A stretch of DNA of 64,000 nucleotides from Lysobacter solisilvae (GTDB lineage: Bacteria; Pseudomonadota; Gammaproteobacteria; Xanthomonadales; Xanthomonadaceae). Positions 7,539 to 17,066 of this stretch are shown piece after piece. The stretch lies in contig NZ_CP071518.1 in the NCBI RefSeq assembly GCF_016613535.2, positions 2,852,001-2,916,000 on the forward strand, in the 5' to 3' direction. Positions within the stretch are counted from its first letter, which is position 1. Every line of letters begins with the position of its first letter. A model generated the notes under the pieces. It ran no database searches and was not told where the DNA came from. It worked only from the letters and a program-made list of their open reading frames with translations. Both the position numbers and the translations under genes were made by a program.

Positions 7539-8960
7539 ATGTCCACCGCGATCCTGTGGTTCCGCAACGACCTGCGCCTGGCCGACAACCCGGCCCTGCA
7601 GGCGCTCCTGCGTGGCGACTTCACTGCATTGCCGGTGTACGTCCATGCGCCCGGGGAGGAGGGCGCCTGGGCGCCGGGTGCCGCTTCGGACGCCTGGCGC
7701 CGACGTTCCCTGCAGGCCCTGGACGCGCAGTTGCGTGCGCTGGGCTCGCGGCTGCACGTCTTCACGGGCCCCACGCTGGATACCCTGGCCCGGGTCGCGC
7801 AGGCGAGCGGCGCGCAGGCGGTGTTCTGGAATCGCCGCTACGAGCCGGCGATCGAGGCTCGCGACGCGGTCGTCAAGCGCGCGCTGAGGTCGCAGGGGCT
7901 TCGCGCTGAGAGCCACGACGCCGCGCTCCTGTTCGAGCCCTGGCAGGTGCAGACCCGCCAGGGAGATCCCTACCGCGTGTTCACGCCTTTCTGGCGCACC
8001 GCGCTGTCGCAGTGGCGCCTGCCGCCGGAAAGCGAAGCGCCGCGACGGCTCCCGGCGCCGGCGCCAACATCGGCCCTGGACGAGGTGGAGCTCGACCTCA
8101 TCCTGCCGTCGCCCGCGCCGCGGTGGGATGCCGGCTTCTGGTCCCACTGGACGCCCGGCGAAGGTGGCGCGCGGGAGGCGATGACGGAATTCGCAACGCA
8201 GCGCACGGCGGATTACGCGCTTGCGCGAGATCGCCCCGCTGTCCAGGGCACGTCCAGGTTGTCGCCCCACCTGCATTTCGGCGAGATCTCGCCGTGGCGC
8301 ATCGTCCGCGCACTCGAATCATCCCCGGCCGCCGAGCGCGAGGCGTTCGTGCGCGAACTGGGCTGGCGCGAATTCGCCCACCACGTGCTGCACCATTTTC
8401 CGCACACGCCCGAGGCGAACTTCAATCCGCGCTTCGACGACTTCCCCTGGGCGGAGGTCCCGCCTGCGCATCTGGATGCCTGGCGACATGGCCACACCGG
8501 CGTGCCGCTCGTGGATGCGGGCATGCGCGAGCTGTGGCACACCGGGTGGATGCACAACCGCGTGCGGATGGTGGTCGCCAGTTTCCTGGTCAAGAACCTG
8601 CGGGGCCACTGGCGACACGGTGCGCGGTGGTTCTGGGACACGCTCGTCGACGCGGACCTGGCCAACAACACGCTGGGCTGGCAATGGGCGGCAGGCACCG
8701 GCGTGGACGCCTCGCCCTACGTGCGCGTGTTCAATCCGACGCTGCAGGCACAGCGCTTCGACCCGCAGGGGGAATACATCGCCCGCTGGCTGCCTGGTTT
8801 CGAGCGTTTGCCGGCAGCGCTTCGCCACGAACCCTGGCGCGATCCGGCGGCGGTGGCGGCCGTCGCGCCCGACTATCCGCGCCAGCCGGTCGTGGACCTC
8901 GCGCGGAGCCGGCAGGACGCACTGGAAGCGTTCGCGCGCTCGCGTGCGCTGCGTACCTGA
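7539..8960 (+). CDS. phrB: Deoxyribodipyrimidine photolyase
   Basis: A 473-residue class I cyclobutane pyrimidine dimer photolyase that would repair UV-induced dimers using light. The N-terminal antenna domain begins ILWFRNDLRLADNPAL. The C-terminal FAD-binding domain shows the family signatures: SRLSPHLHFGEISPW, ELGWREF, TGVPLVDAGMRELWHTGWMHNRVRM and DADLANNTLGWQWAAGTG. The tryptophans used for electron transfer and the lesion pocket are in the expected segments. The length matches E. coli PhrB. The start at 7539 (MSTAILWFRND) begins the domain directly; longer frames upstream overlap the divergent hydrolase gene and have no support. The plus-strand gene is followed by a convergent outer-membrane protein gene. 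Confidence 0.95.
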   Translation: MSTAILWFRNDLRLADNPALQALLRGDFTALPVYVHAPGEEGAWAPGAASDAWRRRSLQALDAQLRALGSRLHVFTGPTLDTLARVAQASGAQAVFWNRRYEPAIEARDAVVKRALRSQGLRAESHDAALLFEPWQVQTRQGDPYRVFTPFWRTALSQWRLPPESEAPRRLPAPAPTSALDEVELDLILPSPAPRWDAGFWSHWTPGEGGAREAMTEFATQRTADYALARDRPAVQGTSRLSPHLHFGEISPWRIVRALESSPAAEREAFVRELGWREFAHHVLHHFPHTPEANFNPRFDDFPWAEVPPAHLDAWRHGHTGVPLVDAGMRELWHTGWMHNRVRMVVASFLVKNLRGHWRHGARWFWDTLVDADLANNTLGWQWAAGTGVDASPYVRVFNPTLQAQRFDPQGEYIARWLPGFERLPAALRHEPWRDPAAVAAVAPDYPRQPVVDLARSRQDALEAFARSRALRT

Positions 8961-8971
8961 CACGGCGCCTG

Positions 8972-9913
8972 TCAGAAGGGCTGAATCCACTCCAGTGTGG
9001 CCTGGCGGTATCCGTAGCCGCCGCCGGTGCCCGTGGGCGTGTTGGTATAGGTTGCGCTGGCACGCAGGTAACCGCGATCGGCGCGACGCGGGCTGGTGAG
9101 CGAGACCTCGGCCATCGCCGCATCGTGCCAGGCTCGTCCGGTGTCGCGTTGCCGGCCCCAGCCCGCGGTGCCGCTGAAGGCCCAGCCCTGCGCGAAGTGG
9201 CGGCGCACCTGCACGGTGGGCATGAGTTCGAGGAAGTCCTCCGGCGAGTAGTAGTCGTGCTCACCAGGATGGCTGCTGTGGAACGCGCGGCCGCGAAGCT
9301 GCACGCTCAGGCCCCACTCGGGCTTGACCACGGCGATGTACCGCGCCCGGACATGGGTGCGCACGTTGTCACCCGTGAAGGCCTGCACGCCGACGAGAGC
9401 GGTGAGCTGCTGGCGGTCTTCCCGACCCAGCGGGAAATCGTAGGCGGCCCCGACGAAGGTGTGGTACAGCCCCTGCACGCCTTGCGGGGTTTCGACGATG
9501 TCGCGCTCGACGAAATATTCTTGCCGGACACGGTCTTCACGCACGAGCGCCGCGCTGCCGACCAGGCTTTCGCCATCGGTGCCGATCCGTGCGTTCCAGT
9601 TCCACGGCCCCTGTGCGTCGGCGAAGGCGAAGAAGGCACGGTCGTCCCGCCACGACGGCGCCTGGGCAAAGCGCACCTGCATCGTTTCCAGCTCCAGGCC
9701 ACGGTAGGACCCGGGGCCCGCGTATTTCCAGGCGGCGCCCAGTGCGAAACGGGTGACCTGCGTGTCGTCGGCGTCGTCGGACACGAACACGCGGGTGCTG
9801 CCTGCGGTCTGGGCGAACGCGGACGGGATCGCACAGCCCAGCGCCAAGGCGAGGAGCCACGGCATCGGCGGCCGGTGGCCGCCCGAGGTTCGAGCGTCGC
9901 GGCATTGGCTCAT
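8972..9913 (-). CDS. Predicted outer-membrane beta-barrel protein
   Basis: A 313-residue protein with an N-terminal signal peptide (hydrophobic core PWLLALALGCAI, predicted cleavage after AFA near residue 30). The mature part is made of alternating polar and aromatic strands, many ending in aromatic residues, and the protein ends with IQPF, a terminal phenylalanine typical of outer-membrane barrels assembled by BAM. The start ATG at 9913 overlaps the stop of the upstream glycosyltransferase gene (TAATG) with GGGGA before it, so the two are translationally coupled. By context it may pass or organise the polysaccharide made by that enzyme, similar in layout to YaiO- or PgaA-type partners, but I do not recognise the exact family. 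Confidence 0.65.
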   Translation of the reverse strand: MSQCRDARTSGGHRPPMPWLLALALGCAIPSAFAQTAGSTRVFVSDDADDTQVTRFALGAAWKYAGPGSYRGLELETMQVRFAQAPSWRDDRAFFAFADAQGPWNWNARIGTDGESLVGSAALVREDRVRQEYFVERDIVETPQGVQGLYHTFVGAAYDFPLGREDRQQLTALVGVQAFTGDNVRTHVRARYIAVVKPEWGLSVQLRGRAFHSSHPGEHDYYSPEDFLELMPTVQVRRHFAQGWAFSGTAGWGRQRDTGRAWHDAAMAEVSLTSPRRADRGYLRASATYTNTPTGTGGGYGYRQATLEWIQPF

Positions 9914-11373
9914 TATTTGGTTCCCCATCGCTTGCGAACGCCCAGCAACTCGGTCGCGTAACCCCACACGCAGATCGGCTGCAGGAGCATGGTGTAGACG
10001 AAGACATACAGGACGAATCCTGCGGTGTTGCGGCGCACGTTGAGGTCCTGCCGCTTGAACATGCGGTGCTGGACGCGAAAGATCACCATGTTCCACAGCA
10101 CGGCCAGCGGCAGCACGAGCAGGGTCATGGGGCCGGCAAGCCAGTAGATGCCGAACAGCGCAAGGACCAGGCCTGGAATGAAGGCGAAGGTGTAGACCAG
10201 GTCCAGTGGCAGGAACAGCAGGTTCCACCAGATGAAAAGCACCGTCATGCGCGGCTTCACGAGCAGGCCGGGATGGGTGAGGAAGGCCTCGATCAGGCCG
10301 CGCGACCAGCGCTGGCGCTGCCGTGCGAACTGGGCCAGTTTCACCGGCACGTGGGTGAAGGCGATCGCGTCCTCGCAGTAGCCGATGCGGTAGCCGCGCG
10401 CCAGCAGGGCCCAGGACGCCACGATGTCCTCGCCCACGCACTGCGGCCAGCCCCCGACCTCGCGCAGCGTGTCGCGGTCGTAAAGCGAGAACGCACCCTG
10501 CGCGACCAGCGTGCCGTGATACATGCTCTGCATGCGCTTGACCGCGGCGATACCGTGGAAGTAGTCCCATTCCTGCATGCGGGTCAGCCAGTTGAAGCGC
10601 GAGTTCCGCGCCAGCACGCAGCCGGCGACCGCGCGCGTGCCGGGAGGGTCGGCCATGTAACGCTCGACCAGGTGGCGCACGGCGTCCTCGTAGACCCAGC
10701 AGTCGGCATCGACGGTCAATACGATGGCGTGCTGCGCGCGCGCCAGGCCATCGTTGAGTACGCTCGCCTTGCCGCGGTTGCGCTCGTGCGTGACTACGTG
10801 GAAACGGTGGTTGCGGCGCGCGGGAAATCGCGCGATGGCTGCGTGGACCTGGGCGACGGTGTCATCGCTGGAGCCGTCATCGAGGATCAGGATCTCGCAC
10901 TCGCCGAGGTAGTCCTGCCCGGCCAGGCTGCGAACGGTATCGGCAATGGCGTCGGCTTCGTTGTAGCAGGCCACGAGGATCGTCAGTGGCGGATAGTGAT
11001 CGAGAAGACGCCGCGCTGGCCGCCTGTCCAGCAGGATGGTCGTGGCGAGGAAGGCGTTCATGAAGCCGGGCACGTAGGCAATGAACGCGATGACGAACCA
11101 CGCCGCCGGGCGACCGATGATCCTTCCCAGCGAATCGACCCAGGGCAGCGACAGCCAGACACTGAAGGCCGCCCACGCGATCCCCAGCAGCACGGCCAGC
11201 GCGTACTTGACGGGTACTGGCAGGTAGATGCGCCGGGAGGCGACCGGTGGAGCTGCGATGTGCTCCAGTCCGGGAGCGCTTGGGGTGGAAGGCGAGAAGT
11301 AGTCGGACGGATCGAACTCCGGCACGGGGACAGGTCGCGGCTCGGGGCCGTGCGATCGTGGCGTCACACCCAT
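9913..11373 (-). CDS. Membrane family 2 glycosyltransferase (polysaccharide synthase)
   Basis: A 486-residue processive GT2 enzyme of the PgaC/cellulose-synthase type. After a proline-rich cytoplasmic N-terminus and two membrane helices comes the catalytic domain with all four signature sites: Asp in ILDDGSSDD (near 163), DxD-like VDADCW (near 220), the base Asp in CVGEDI (near 312) and QRQRW (near 352), the QxxRW motif of processive synthases. Four or five C-terminal helices complete the transmembrane channel. It should polymerise a sugar (N-acetylglucosamine in PgaC) across the inner membrane. No PgaB deacetylase or PgaD partner is present; only the outer-membrane protein gene follows. There is no PilZ domain. 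Confidence 0.85.
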   Translation of the reverse strand: MGVTPRSHGPEPRPVPVPEFDPSDYFSPSTPSAPGLEHIAAPPVASRRIYLPVPVKYALAVLLGIAWAAFSVWLSLPWVDSLGRIIGRPAAWFVIAFIAYVPGFMNAFLATTILLDRRPARRLLDHYPPLTILVACYNEADAIADTVRSLAGQDYLGECEILILDDGSSDDTVAQVHAAIARFPARRNHRFHVVTHERNRGKASVLNDGLARAQHAIVLTVDADCWVYEDAVRHLVERYMADPPGTRAVAGCVLARNSRFNWLTRMQEWDYFHGIAAVKRMQSMYHGTLVAQGAFSLYDRDTLREVGGWPQCVGEDIVASWALLARGYRIGYCEDAIAFTHVPVKLAQFARQRQRWSRGLIEAFLTHPGLLVKPRMTVLFIWWNLLFLPLDLVYTFAFIPGLVLALFGIYWLAGPMTLLVLPLAVLWNMVIFRVQHRMFKRQDLNVRRNTAGFVLYVFVYTMLLQPICVWGYATELLGVRKRWGTK

Positions 11374-11631
11374 GCGGGGGCAGTCCGGTTCAAGAAGGAT
11401 CCGGAGCCTAGAAACTCGCGTGTGAAACCCGCGGGGCAGACCTGAACGGGTATTCAGGCCTGCGCTGCCGACGTGAGTGCATCAGGGTGGCCGAGCAGCC
11501 TGCGCTTGCCCCGCGTTCCACGTCGGCAAACTCACCACGATGTCCGCGGTTGCTGGATCAGCGCACGCTGATGGTGGAGACCGGTCCTCGGACTTGACGG
11601 CATGCCCTACGGATCAGACCGCCCAGGCAGC

Positions 11632-11644
11632 CCGCCTGAGGCGG
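11632..11644 (-). terminator. Short palindrome in the 11374-11656 gap
   Basis: CCGCCT and AGGCGG flank a single base 13 bases after the HDOD stop. It may end HDOD transcription, but no T-run follows. The rest of the 283-base gap shows no gene, clear promoter or repeat. Confidence 0.3.
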
Positions 11645-11656
11645 CCCCTCCCATCA

Positions 11657-12724
11657 TCAGGCCGCTTCGGCCAGGCTGTTGGCGAGGCTGCGCCAGCGGG
11701 GCAGCTGCTCGAACTGGCCCACCTTGCGCAGGTAACCCTCGTCGATCGGCGTGCCGTTGATCAGCGTGGTGGCTACATGCACGGCGCCGGTCACCCAGAA
11801 GCCGCGGATCTTCGCCGGGTCCGTGTGGAAGGCCACGGCCTCCACGATCGGAGCGGGCAGGCCCCACAGGCCCAGCAGATAGGCGCCGGCGACGTTGTGC
11901 GGCGTGGGCTCCCGTCCGTCTTCCGTCGCGGCGAGCGGCAACAGCAGGCCCACCTGGGCCAGCAGTCCGGCCGTGGAGGCCAGTTCGGCACTGGGTCCGG
12001 CCAGCAACTGGCCGGCCAGGCGCGAGATGCGCAGCGCGCGGTCGCGCAGCGCGTTGGCCTTGGCCGGGTTGGTGCCGCCGGCGAACACTTCGCTCGCCAG
12101 CACCAGCTGGCGCAGCACATTGCTCCCCAAGCGCGTGACGGCGGTGCGGACATCGGTGATTTCGCGGCCGGTCGCGTAGTACGCCGAGTTGGTCATGCGC
12201 AGCACCTGCGCCGCGACGGCGGGATCCTGCGAGACGACATCGGCCACGCGCGCGGCGCTGACATCGGGATCGCGCAGCAGGCGCGTCAGCGCCAGATACT
12301 GGTTCGGCGCCGCGGGCAGCGAGCCGACGCGGCCGATGGCGCGCTTGAGGTCGGGGTCATCGAGCAGCGCCCTGAGTTCGTACGCGCTCTCGACGGCTTC
12401 GATCAGCGCGATGGAGTCGAGGGGCGCGGGCAACACGCGCTGGGTGACCTCCAGGGCGTGCATGGCCTCGTGGTCCTGGCCGCTTTCCATCAGCAGGATG
12501 CGCATGGCTTCGGGGTGTCGCTGCCGCAGCAGCCCCAGCAAGCCGATGCCGCCGCTGGCGCCGATCCGATCGGCGCAGACGAGCACGTCCGGCACGCATT
12601 GGCCCATCAAGGCCGTCTCGGGCTTGTCGGTCCAGGCGATTTCCCAGTCCAGGCCCTGGTCGGCCAGCTCCCGGCCTGCGCGGGCTGCGGCCTCACCGTC
12701 TTCACTCACCACCAGAATCAGCAC
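11657..12724 (-). CDS. HDOD-domain signalling protein
   Basis: A 355-residue two-domain protein. Residues 1-120 form a receiver-like fold (VLILVVSEDG; Asp in PDVLVCAD; LLMESGQ) in which the acidic pocket is only partly conserved. The rest is an HDOD domain, a catalytically inactive relative of HD phosphodiesterases: LTRLLRDPDVSAARVADVVSQDPAVAAQVLRM, then LGSNVLRQLVLASEV and the AGLLAQVGLLLPL helix. HDOD proteins act as signalling scaffolds, and several influence motility or biofilm. The start is taken as GTG 12724, preceded by AGGAG nine bases away; a longer frame to 12772 adds 16 residues without a ribosome site. It is probably downstream of the sensor kinase in one transcript. Confidence 0.75.
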   Translation of the reverse strand: MLILVVSEDGEAAARAGRELADQGLDWEIAWTDKPETALMGQCVPDVLVCADRIGASGGIGLLGLLRQRHPEAMRILLMESGQDHEAMHALEVTQRVLPAPLDSIALIEAVESAYELRALLDDPDLKRAIGRVGSLPAAPNQYLALTRLLRDPDVSAARVADVVSQDPAVAAQVLRMTNSAYYATGREITDVRTAVTRLGSNVLRQLVLASEVFAGGTNPAKANALRDRALRISRLAGQLLAGPSAELASTAGLLAQVGLLLPLAATEDGREPTPHNVAGAYLLGLWGLPAPIVEAVAFHTDPAKIRGFWVTGAVHVATTLINGTPIDEGYLRKVGQFEQLPRWRSLANSLAEAA

Positions 12725-12856
12725 TGTCCGGCGCTCCTGTGCACAGTCTCTCCGGACCGATAGCGGCGGCACCCAAGCGGCCTTGAGGGGCGCGTTTCGA
12801 AAGTGCCAACTGGCTCACGCTCCACGTCGTGCACGGCCGCTCGCGGCGGATCGAAC

Positions 12857-14668
12857 TCAGGCGCCGGACACCTGCGGCCGCATGGGCAGGATCGCCTCCA
12901 CCACGGTACCGTGGCCACGCTCTCCGTGGACGTGCAGCTGGCCTCCCAGTTGCTGGGCGCGCTCACGCATCGTCACCAAACCCAGGCCGGGAGGCTGGCC
13001 GGGCAGCAGGCCCTCGCCGTCATCGGTGACGGTCAGCCGCAACGCGCGGCCCTCGTCGTGCGAGGCCAATGCCACCACGACGTGGGCCGCGTCCGAATGG
13101 CGCAGGACATTGGTCAGGGCTTCCTGTGCGATCCGGAACGTCGCCAGTTCGACGGCCGGATCCGGACGGTCTTCCAGGGGCGACAGTTCCAGCGACAGGC
13201 GCGTGCGCCCGGTGCGGAAGATGCGCTCCGCGTGCCAGCGCAGCGAGGCCTCCACGCCCATCGAATCCAGCTGCGGGGGCCGCAACAGCAGCGACAGGTT
13301 GCGCAGCTTGGCGACCGTCTCGTCGGCCGTGACCTCGATCTCGTCGAGGATCTGCGCACGCTGGGCCGGGTCGCTCTCCTCGCGCAGCGCCGTCGCGCCG
13401 AGCTTGATGGCCGTGATCTGCTGCCCGATGTCGTCGTGGAGTTCGCGCGAGATCGCGTTGCGTTCGTCTTCCTGCGCGGTGAGGAGCTGGCGGGTCGCGG
13501 CCTGCAGTTCCCCGTGAAGGCGCTGCTGGTCTTCCAGGCTGGTGGTGACGGCGCCATAGGCCTCGCGGGCACGCGCCGAAAGCTGGTTCAGCGCCTGGGC
13601 CAGCGGGGCCAGTTCCTGGGGCAGTTCGCGCGTGGGGTCGGGTCCCGAATCGGTGCCGTCCAGGGCGAAGCGCTGCATCCGCTCGAGCAGTTCGCGCACG
13701 TACGCGCCCAGTCGCCGCATCTGGGCGCCCGCCACGCCCAGCACGCCGAGCAGCACCATCGCCAGCAGCGCGAGCATGATGACGTTGTTCCGGCGGACCT
13801 CGGCGATCACCGTGTCCTCGGGAACCATCACCAGCAGGTGCCAGCCGCTGCGCAGGCCCACGTGCGTGCCGTAGGCATCGCCCCCTTCGCGCAGGACGCC
13901 GGGCAGGTAGGTCACCCCGCGGGGCGCATTGATGAGTGCGCGCAGCGGGGCGTCGACGGCCGATCCATTCAGGGAATCCAGCGGTGCATGCGGCACGCCG
14001 GCAGTCGCGTGGACCACGTTGAGCGAGCGGTCCAGCAGCAGCATTTCGAAGCCCCGCGTCAGGCTGGACTGGTCGCGCAGCACGCGGAACGCATCGAGCG
14101 CGATGGCGCCGCCGACGACGCCGGCAAACTTTCCGTCGACCCGCAGCGGTGCCGAGAGGGCGAATGAGGGTACGTCGTCGTGGATGCGTCCGCGGTAGGC
14201 ATCGGACACATGGGCCTCGCCGGTGCGTCTTGGCTCGAGGAAATAAGACCGGTCGCCGACCGAGCGGCCACGGGCGCCGGGGGTGGCCGGTTCGACCAGG
14301 AGAAGGCGCCCGCTGGCATCCACGACGGCCAGGCTGCTGAAGTCGGGGTAATTGCGATGCGTGCGTTCCAGGTCCGCGGCCCAGCCGCCGGTATCGTGCA
14401 GTGCGCCGCTGGCGCTGCGGCGCTCGGCCAGCAGGCGCAGGGCCGACAGGTAGGTCTGCAGCAGGTTGTCGACGTCACGCGCCGCCAGGTCGGCGGCGGC
14501 GTCCAGCCGGTGTCCGTATTCCTCGCGTGCCGCGCGCGCGCCCTGCCACAGGTTCAGTCCGGTGAGCAGCGCCACGGGGAGCACCACGGCCAGCAGCAGC
14601 AGGCGGGCGAAATCGCGCAACAGCGACCACGTGTGGCCTTTTCCTTCGCCTGCGCCCGTCACACTCAT
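12857..14668 (-). CDS. NarX/DegS-type sensor histidine kinase with extracellular cache domain
   Basis: A 603-residue membrane kinase. It has a first transmembrane helix near residues 20-40, a large periplasmic double-cache-like sensor domain (about 45-295, with the SVGDRSYFLEPRRTGEAH type of motif), a second helix near 300, a HAMP-like linker, a HisKA_3 dimerisation domain with phospho-His in ISRELHDDIGQQ (near 409), and a HATPase domain with TVTDDGEGL and GLGLVTMRERAQ. Kinases of this class phosphorylate LuxR/NarL-type regulators. No such regulator is adjacent; the nearest in the window is at 57166-57795. Cache domains in related proteins bind small organic ligands; the ligand is unknown. 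ATG 14668 is chosen over GTG 14674, which differs by only two codons. Confidence 0.85.
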   Translation of the reverse strand: MSVTGAGEGKGHTWSLLRDFARLLLLAVVLPVALLTGLNLWQGARAAREEYGHRLDAAADLAARDVDNLLQTYLSALRLLAERRSASGALHDTGGWAADLERTHRNYPDFSSLAVVDASGRLLLVEPATPGARGRSVGDRSYFLEPRRTGEAHVSDAYRGRIHDDVPSFALSAPLRVDGKFAGVVGGAIALDAFRVLRDQSSLTRGFEMLLLDRSLNVVHATAGVPHAPLDSLNGSAVDAPLRALINAPRGVTYLPGVLREGGDAYGTHVGLRSGWHLLVMVPEDTVIAEVRRNNVIMLALLAMVLLGVLGVAGAQMRRLGAYVRELLERMQRFALDGTDSGPDPTRELPQELAPLAQALNQLSARAREAYGAVTTSLEDQQRLHGELQAATRQLLTAQEDERNAISRELHDDIGQQITAIKLGATALREESDPAQRAQILDEIEVTADETVAKLRNLSLLLRPPQLDSMGVEASLRWHAERIFRTGRTRLSLELSPLEDRPDPAVELATFRIAQEALTNVLRHSDAAHVVVALASHDEGRALRLTVTDDGEGLLPGQPPGLGLVTMRERAQQLGGQLHVHGERGHGTVVEAILPMRPQVSGA

Positions 14669-14764
14669 CCCCACACGCTACCCAAAGGCCGCGTGGAGTC
14701 AACTGTAATCTTCCGGTGGCCGGACCACGCCTGATGGCGACTGTCCGGTGTCGGCACCTGCAAG

Positions 14765-15949
14765 TCAGAACAACTCGACGCTGCCCGCATTCATCGACTG
14801 CTGCATCACCGGCTTGTGGGGAGGACGTTCCCAGTCGCCGCGCATCTGGGCGATGCGAAGGCCGAGCTGGCCCAATGCCTGTCGCAGTTCCTCGCCGGCA
14901 TGGCCGTGCGTGCGGTGCAGCAGTTCCTGCAGGGCCGAGGCCTCGCGGTTGATCGCGCCCAGGCGGTCCAGGTGCACGTTGGCGGCGCCCAGGGCCTGGG
15001 TGGCGATGTCCTCGAACTGCAGCGAGCGCACGGCCTCGGCGACGGACTGGTCGATCGCGCGACCGCATTCGGCGATCTCGCGCATGCCGTTGCCCAGGCC
15101 GCGGTTGATGCCGTCCACCCGCTCGAGCATGGCGGCCGCTTCGGTGCGGGCGTTGCGGCTGCGGTCCAGGTCCCGCGAGGCCATCTGGGTCACGGTGTCG
15201 CGAACCCTGGAGATGGAATCCTTCGAACTGTGGGCCAGCTTGCGGATCTGTTCGTTGAACGCCGTGGAGCGCTCCGACAGGTTGCGCACCTCGTCGGCCA
15301 CGACCGCGAAGCCACGCCCGGCCTCACCGGCCCGCGCGGCTTCGATTGCGGCATTGAGGGCCAGCAGGTTGGTCTGGTCGGCGATCGACTTCACGTCCTC
15401 GAGCAGCGCGAAGATGCCATCCAGGTGTTCGGCCATCGCATCGATGTGGGTGACCGTCGCGCCGCTCTGGCCGGCGACGGCTTCCAGCGCTTCGACCAGT
15501 TGTTCCATCTGCTGGCTGGCCTGGAGCGCGAAGCGGTGGACATCGGCGCCACCGCCGCCATTCTCGTTGTCGCCGCGCCGGTCGACGATGCGAGCCACCA
15601 CTTCGCCCTGCTGGCGCGACCTGCGGTTGACCGCATCGAAGCTGCCCCCCAGCTTGCCGACGGATTCGCGGATCAGCTCGCGTGTCCGGTCGATCTCGGT
15701 GCGCGAACCCTGGACTTCGGCATTGATGAACGTGCGCAGCTCTTCGAGCAGCCGCACCTGTTCGCCCATCATCTGCCCGTGGCGGGCCATCGGCCGCAGC
15801 ATGGTCCAAGCGAAGCCGCACCACGCCAGCGTCATCGCCACCAGCGCACCCCATCGGACGGGAGCGGGCAGGGCGAAGAGCTCAGCACAGACCAGGGTCA
15901 GGGTGAGTGCGAGCGGTGCGGCGATGCGGATCAGTACGCGCGAATCCAT
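14765..15949 (-). CDS. Methyl-accepting chemotaxis protein without a sensor domain
   Basis: A 394-residue receptor. Two N-terminal helices (about residues 5-25 and 30-50) are joined by a very short loop, so there is no periplasmic ligand domain. The rest is a coiled coil with the receptor tip [29 protein letters not shown], which contacts CheA and CheW. It would sense an internal or membrane cue. The C-terminus reads GSVELF, identical to the last six residues of CheD encoded 2 kb away. The gene lies 60 bases downstream of cheB and is probably the last member of the cheR-cheD-cheB unit. The sensor kinase gene follows. Confidence 0.88.
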   Translation of the reverse strand: MDSRVLIRIAAPLALTLTLVCAELFALPAPVRWGALVAMTLAWCGFAWTMLRPMARHGQMMGEQVRLLEELRTFINAEVQGSRTEIDRTRELIRESVGKLGGSFDAVNRRSRQQGEVVARIVDRRGDNENGGGGADVHRFALQASQQMEQLVEALEAVAGQSGATVTHIDAMAEHLDGIFALLEDVKSIADQTNLLALNAAIEAARAGEAGRGFAVVADEVRNLSERSTAFNEQIRKLAHSSKDSISRVRDTVTQMASRDLDRSRNARTEAAAMLERVDGINRGLGNGMREIAECGRAIDQSVAEAVRSLQFEDIATQALGAANVHLDRLGAINREASALQELLHRTHGHAGEELRQALGQLGLRIAQMRGDWERPPHKPVMQQSMNAGSVELF

Positions 15950-16009
15950 GGGGCTCTCGTGGGATGCGATCTGGGTCTGGGGTCGATAACGGCCACGGAC
16001 AGGTGTGCT

Positions 16010-17065
16010 TTAGCCCTGCGTCGGCGGTTGCGCGGCGTCACCGAGCAGCCTGTGCGCGATCGCCGGCAATGGCAGCACCTCGTGGGCCGCATTCAGCGCG
16101 ACCGCGGCGCCGGGCATGCCCCACACGACGCTCGTGCCTTCATCCTGGGCGATCGTGCCGGCACCGGCCTTGCGCAGGGCCAGCAGGCCGCGCGCCCCGT
16201 CATCGCCCATGCCGGTGAGCAGCGCCGCGCTGGCGTTCGCACCGGCGTGGGCGGCGACCGATTCGAACAGCACGTCCACGCTGGGACGATGCCCGCGCAC
16301 CGGCGCGTCATCGCCAATGGCCGTGTACCAGCGGGCCCCGCTGCGCACCACGCGCAGGTGGGCGCCGCCGGGCGCGACGTAGGCGTGGCCTGCGAGCAGT
16401 GGCTGGCCGTCCGTGGCTTCGACGACCGTCATACGACTGTGCCGGTTCAGGCGCTCGGCGAACGGCCCGCTGAAGGCGGCCGGGATGTGCTGCGCGACGA
16501 CGATGGCCGGACCGTCCGCGGGCATGCGCGAGAGCACGTCGCGGATGGCCTCCGTGCCACCGGCCGACGCGCCCAGCGCCAGCAGCCGGTCGGTCGTGCG
16601 GTATCCCGGCGGGCCGTCGTAGGCGTGTGAGGTGGACTGCATCCCGATGCGGGTGACCCGCGCCCGCGCCGCCTGGCGCACCTTCGTCGTGAGCACCCCG
16701 GCGTAGTCCGTCAGGCCCCGGGCGATGTCGAGGCTGGGCTTGGCGACGAAGTCGACGGCGCCCAGTTCGAGCGCATCGAGGGTCACCTGCGCGCCCGCCT
16801 GGGTCAGGGTGGAGACCATGACGACCGGCATCGGGCGCAGCCGCATCAGGTTGCGCAGGAAGGTCAGGCCGTCCATGCGGGGCATTTCGACATCGAGCGT
16901 CAGCACGTCGGGTGCCAGCTGCTTGATGCGTTCCCGCGCGATGTACGGGTCGGCTGCGGTGCCGACGACCTGGATACCAGGGTCGGCGCCCAGCAGTTCG
17001 GTCATCAGCCGGCGCACCAGCGCCGAATCGTCCACCACCAGGACGCGAACGGGAGTCGCGGGCAT
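16010..17065 (-). CDS. cheB: Chemotaxis protein-glutamate methylesterase CheB
   Basis: A 351-residue CheB. The N-terminal receiver ([16 protein letters not shown]; acceptor Asp in [12 protein letters not shown]) is joined by a linker to the methylesterase domain with the catalytic triad Ser in GASAGG (near 163), His in VAQHIP (near 190) and Asp in TGMGDDG (near 286). It removes methyl groups from, and may deamidate, receptor glutamates/glutamines when phosphorylated by CheA, resetting receptor sensitivity. Its ATG at 17065 follows the cheD stop by one base (TGACATG), so the two are coupled. With cheR and cheD it forms the adaptation module of this cluster. Confidence 0.96.
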   Translation of the reverse strand: MPATPVRVLVVDDSALVRRLMTELLGADPGIQVVGTAADPYIARERIKQLAPDVLTLDVEMPRMDGLTFLRNLMRLRPMPVVMVSTLTQAGAQVTLDALELGAVDFVAKPSLDIARGLTDYAGVLTTKVRQAARARVTRIGMQSTSHAYDGPPGYRTTDRLLALGASAGGTEAIRDVLSRMPADGPAIVVAQHIPAAFSGPFAERLNRHSRMTVVEATDGQPLLAGHAYVAPGGAHLRVVRSGARWYTAIGDDAPVRGHRPSVDVLFESVAAHAGANASAALLTGMGDDGARGLLALRKAGAGTIAQDEGTSVVWGMPGAAVALNAAHEVLPLPAIAHRLLGDAAQPPTQG

Positions 17066-17066
17066 G

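Noticed and set aside
8012..9961. Long plus-strand frame overlapping the photolyase gene and the barrel gene
   Set aside because: Arg/Ala/Gly-rich composition without domains; it is a shadow of two real genes.
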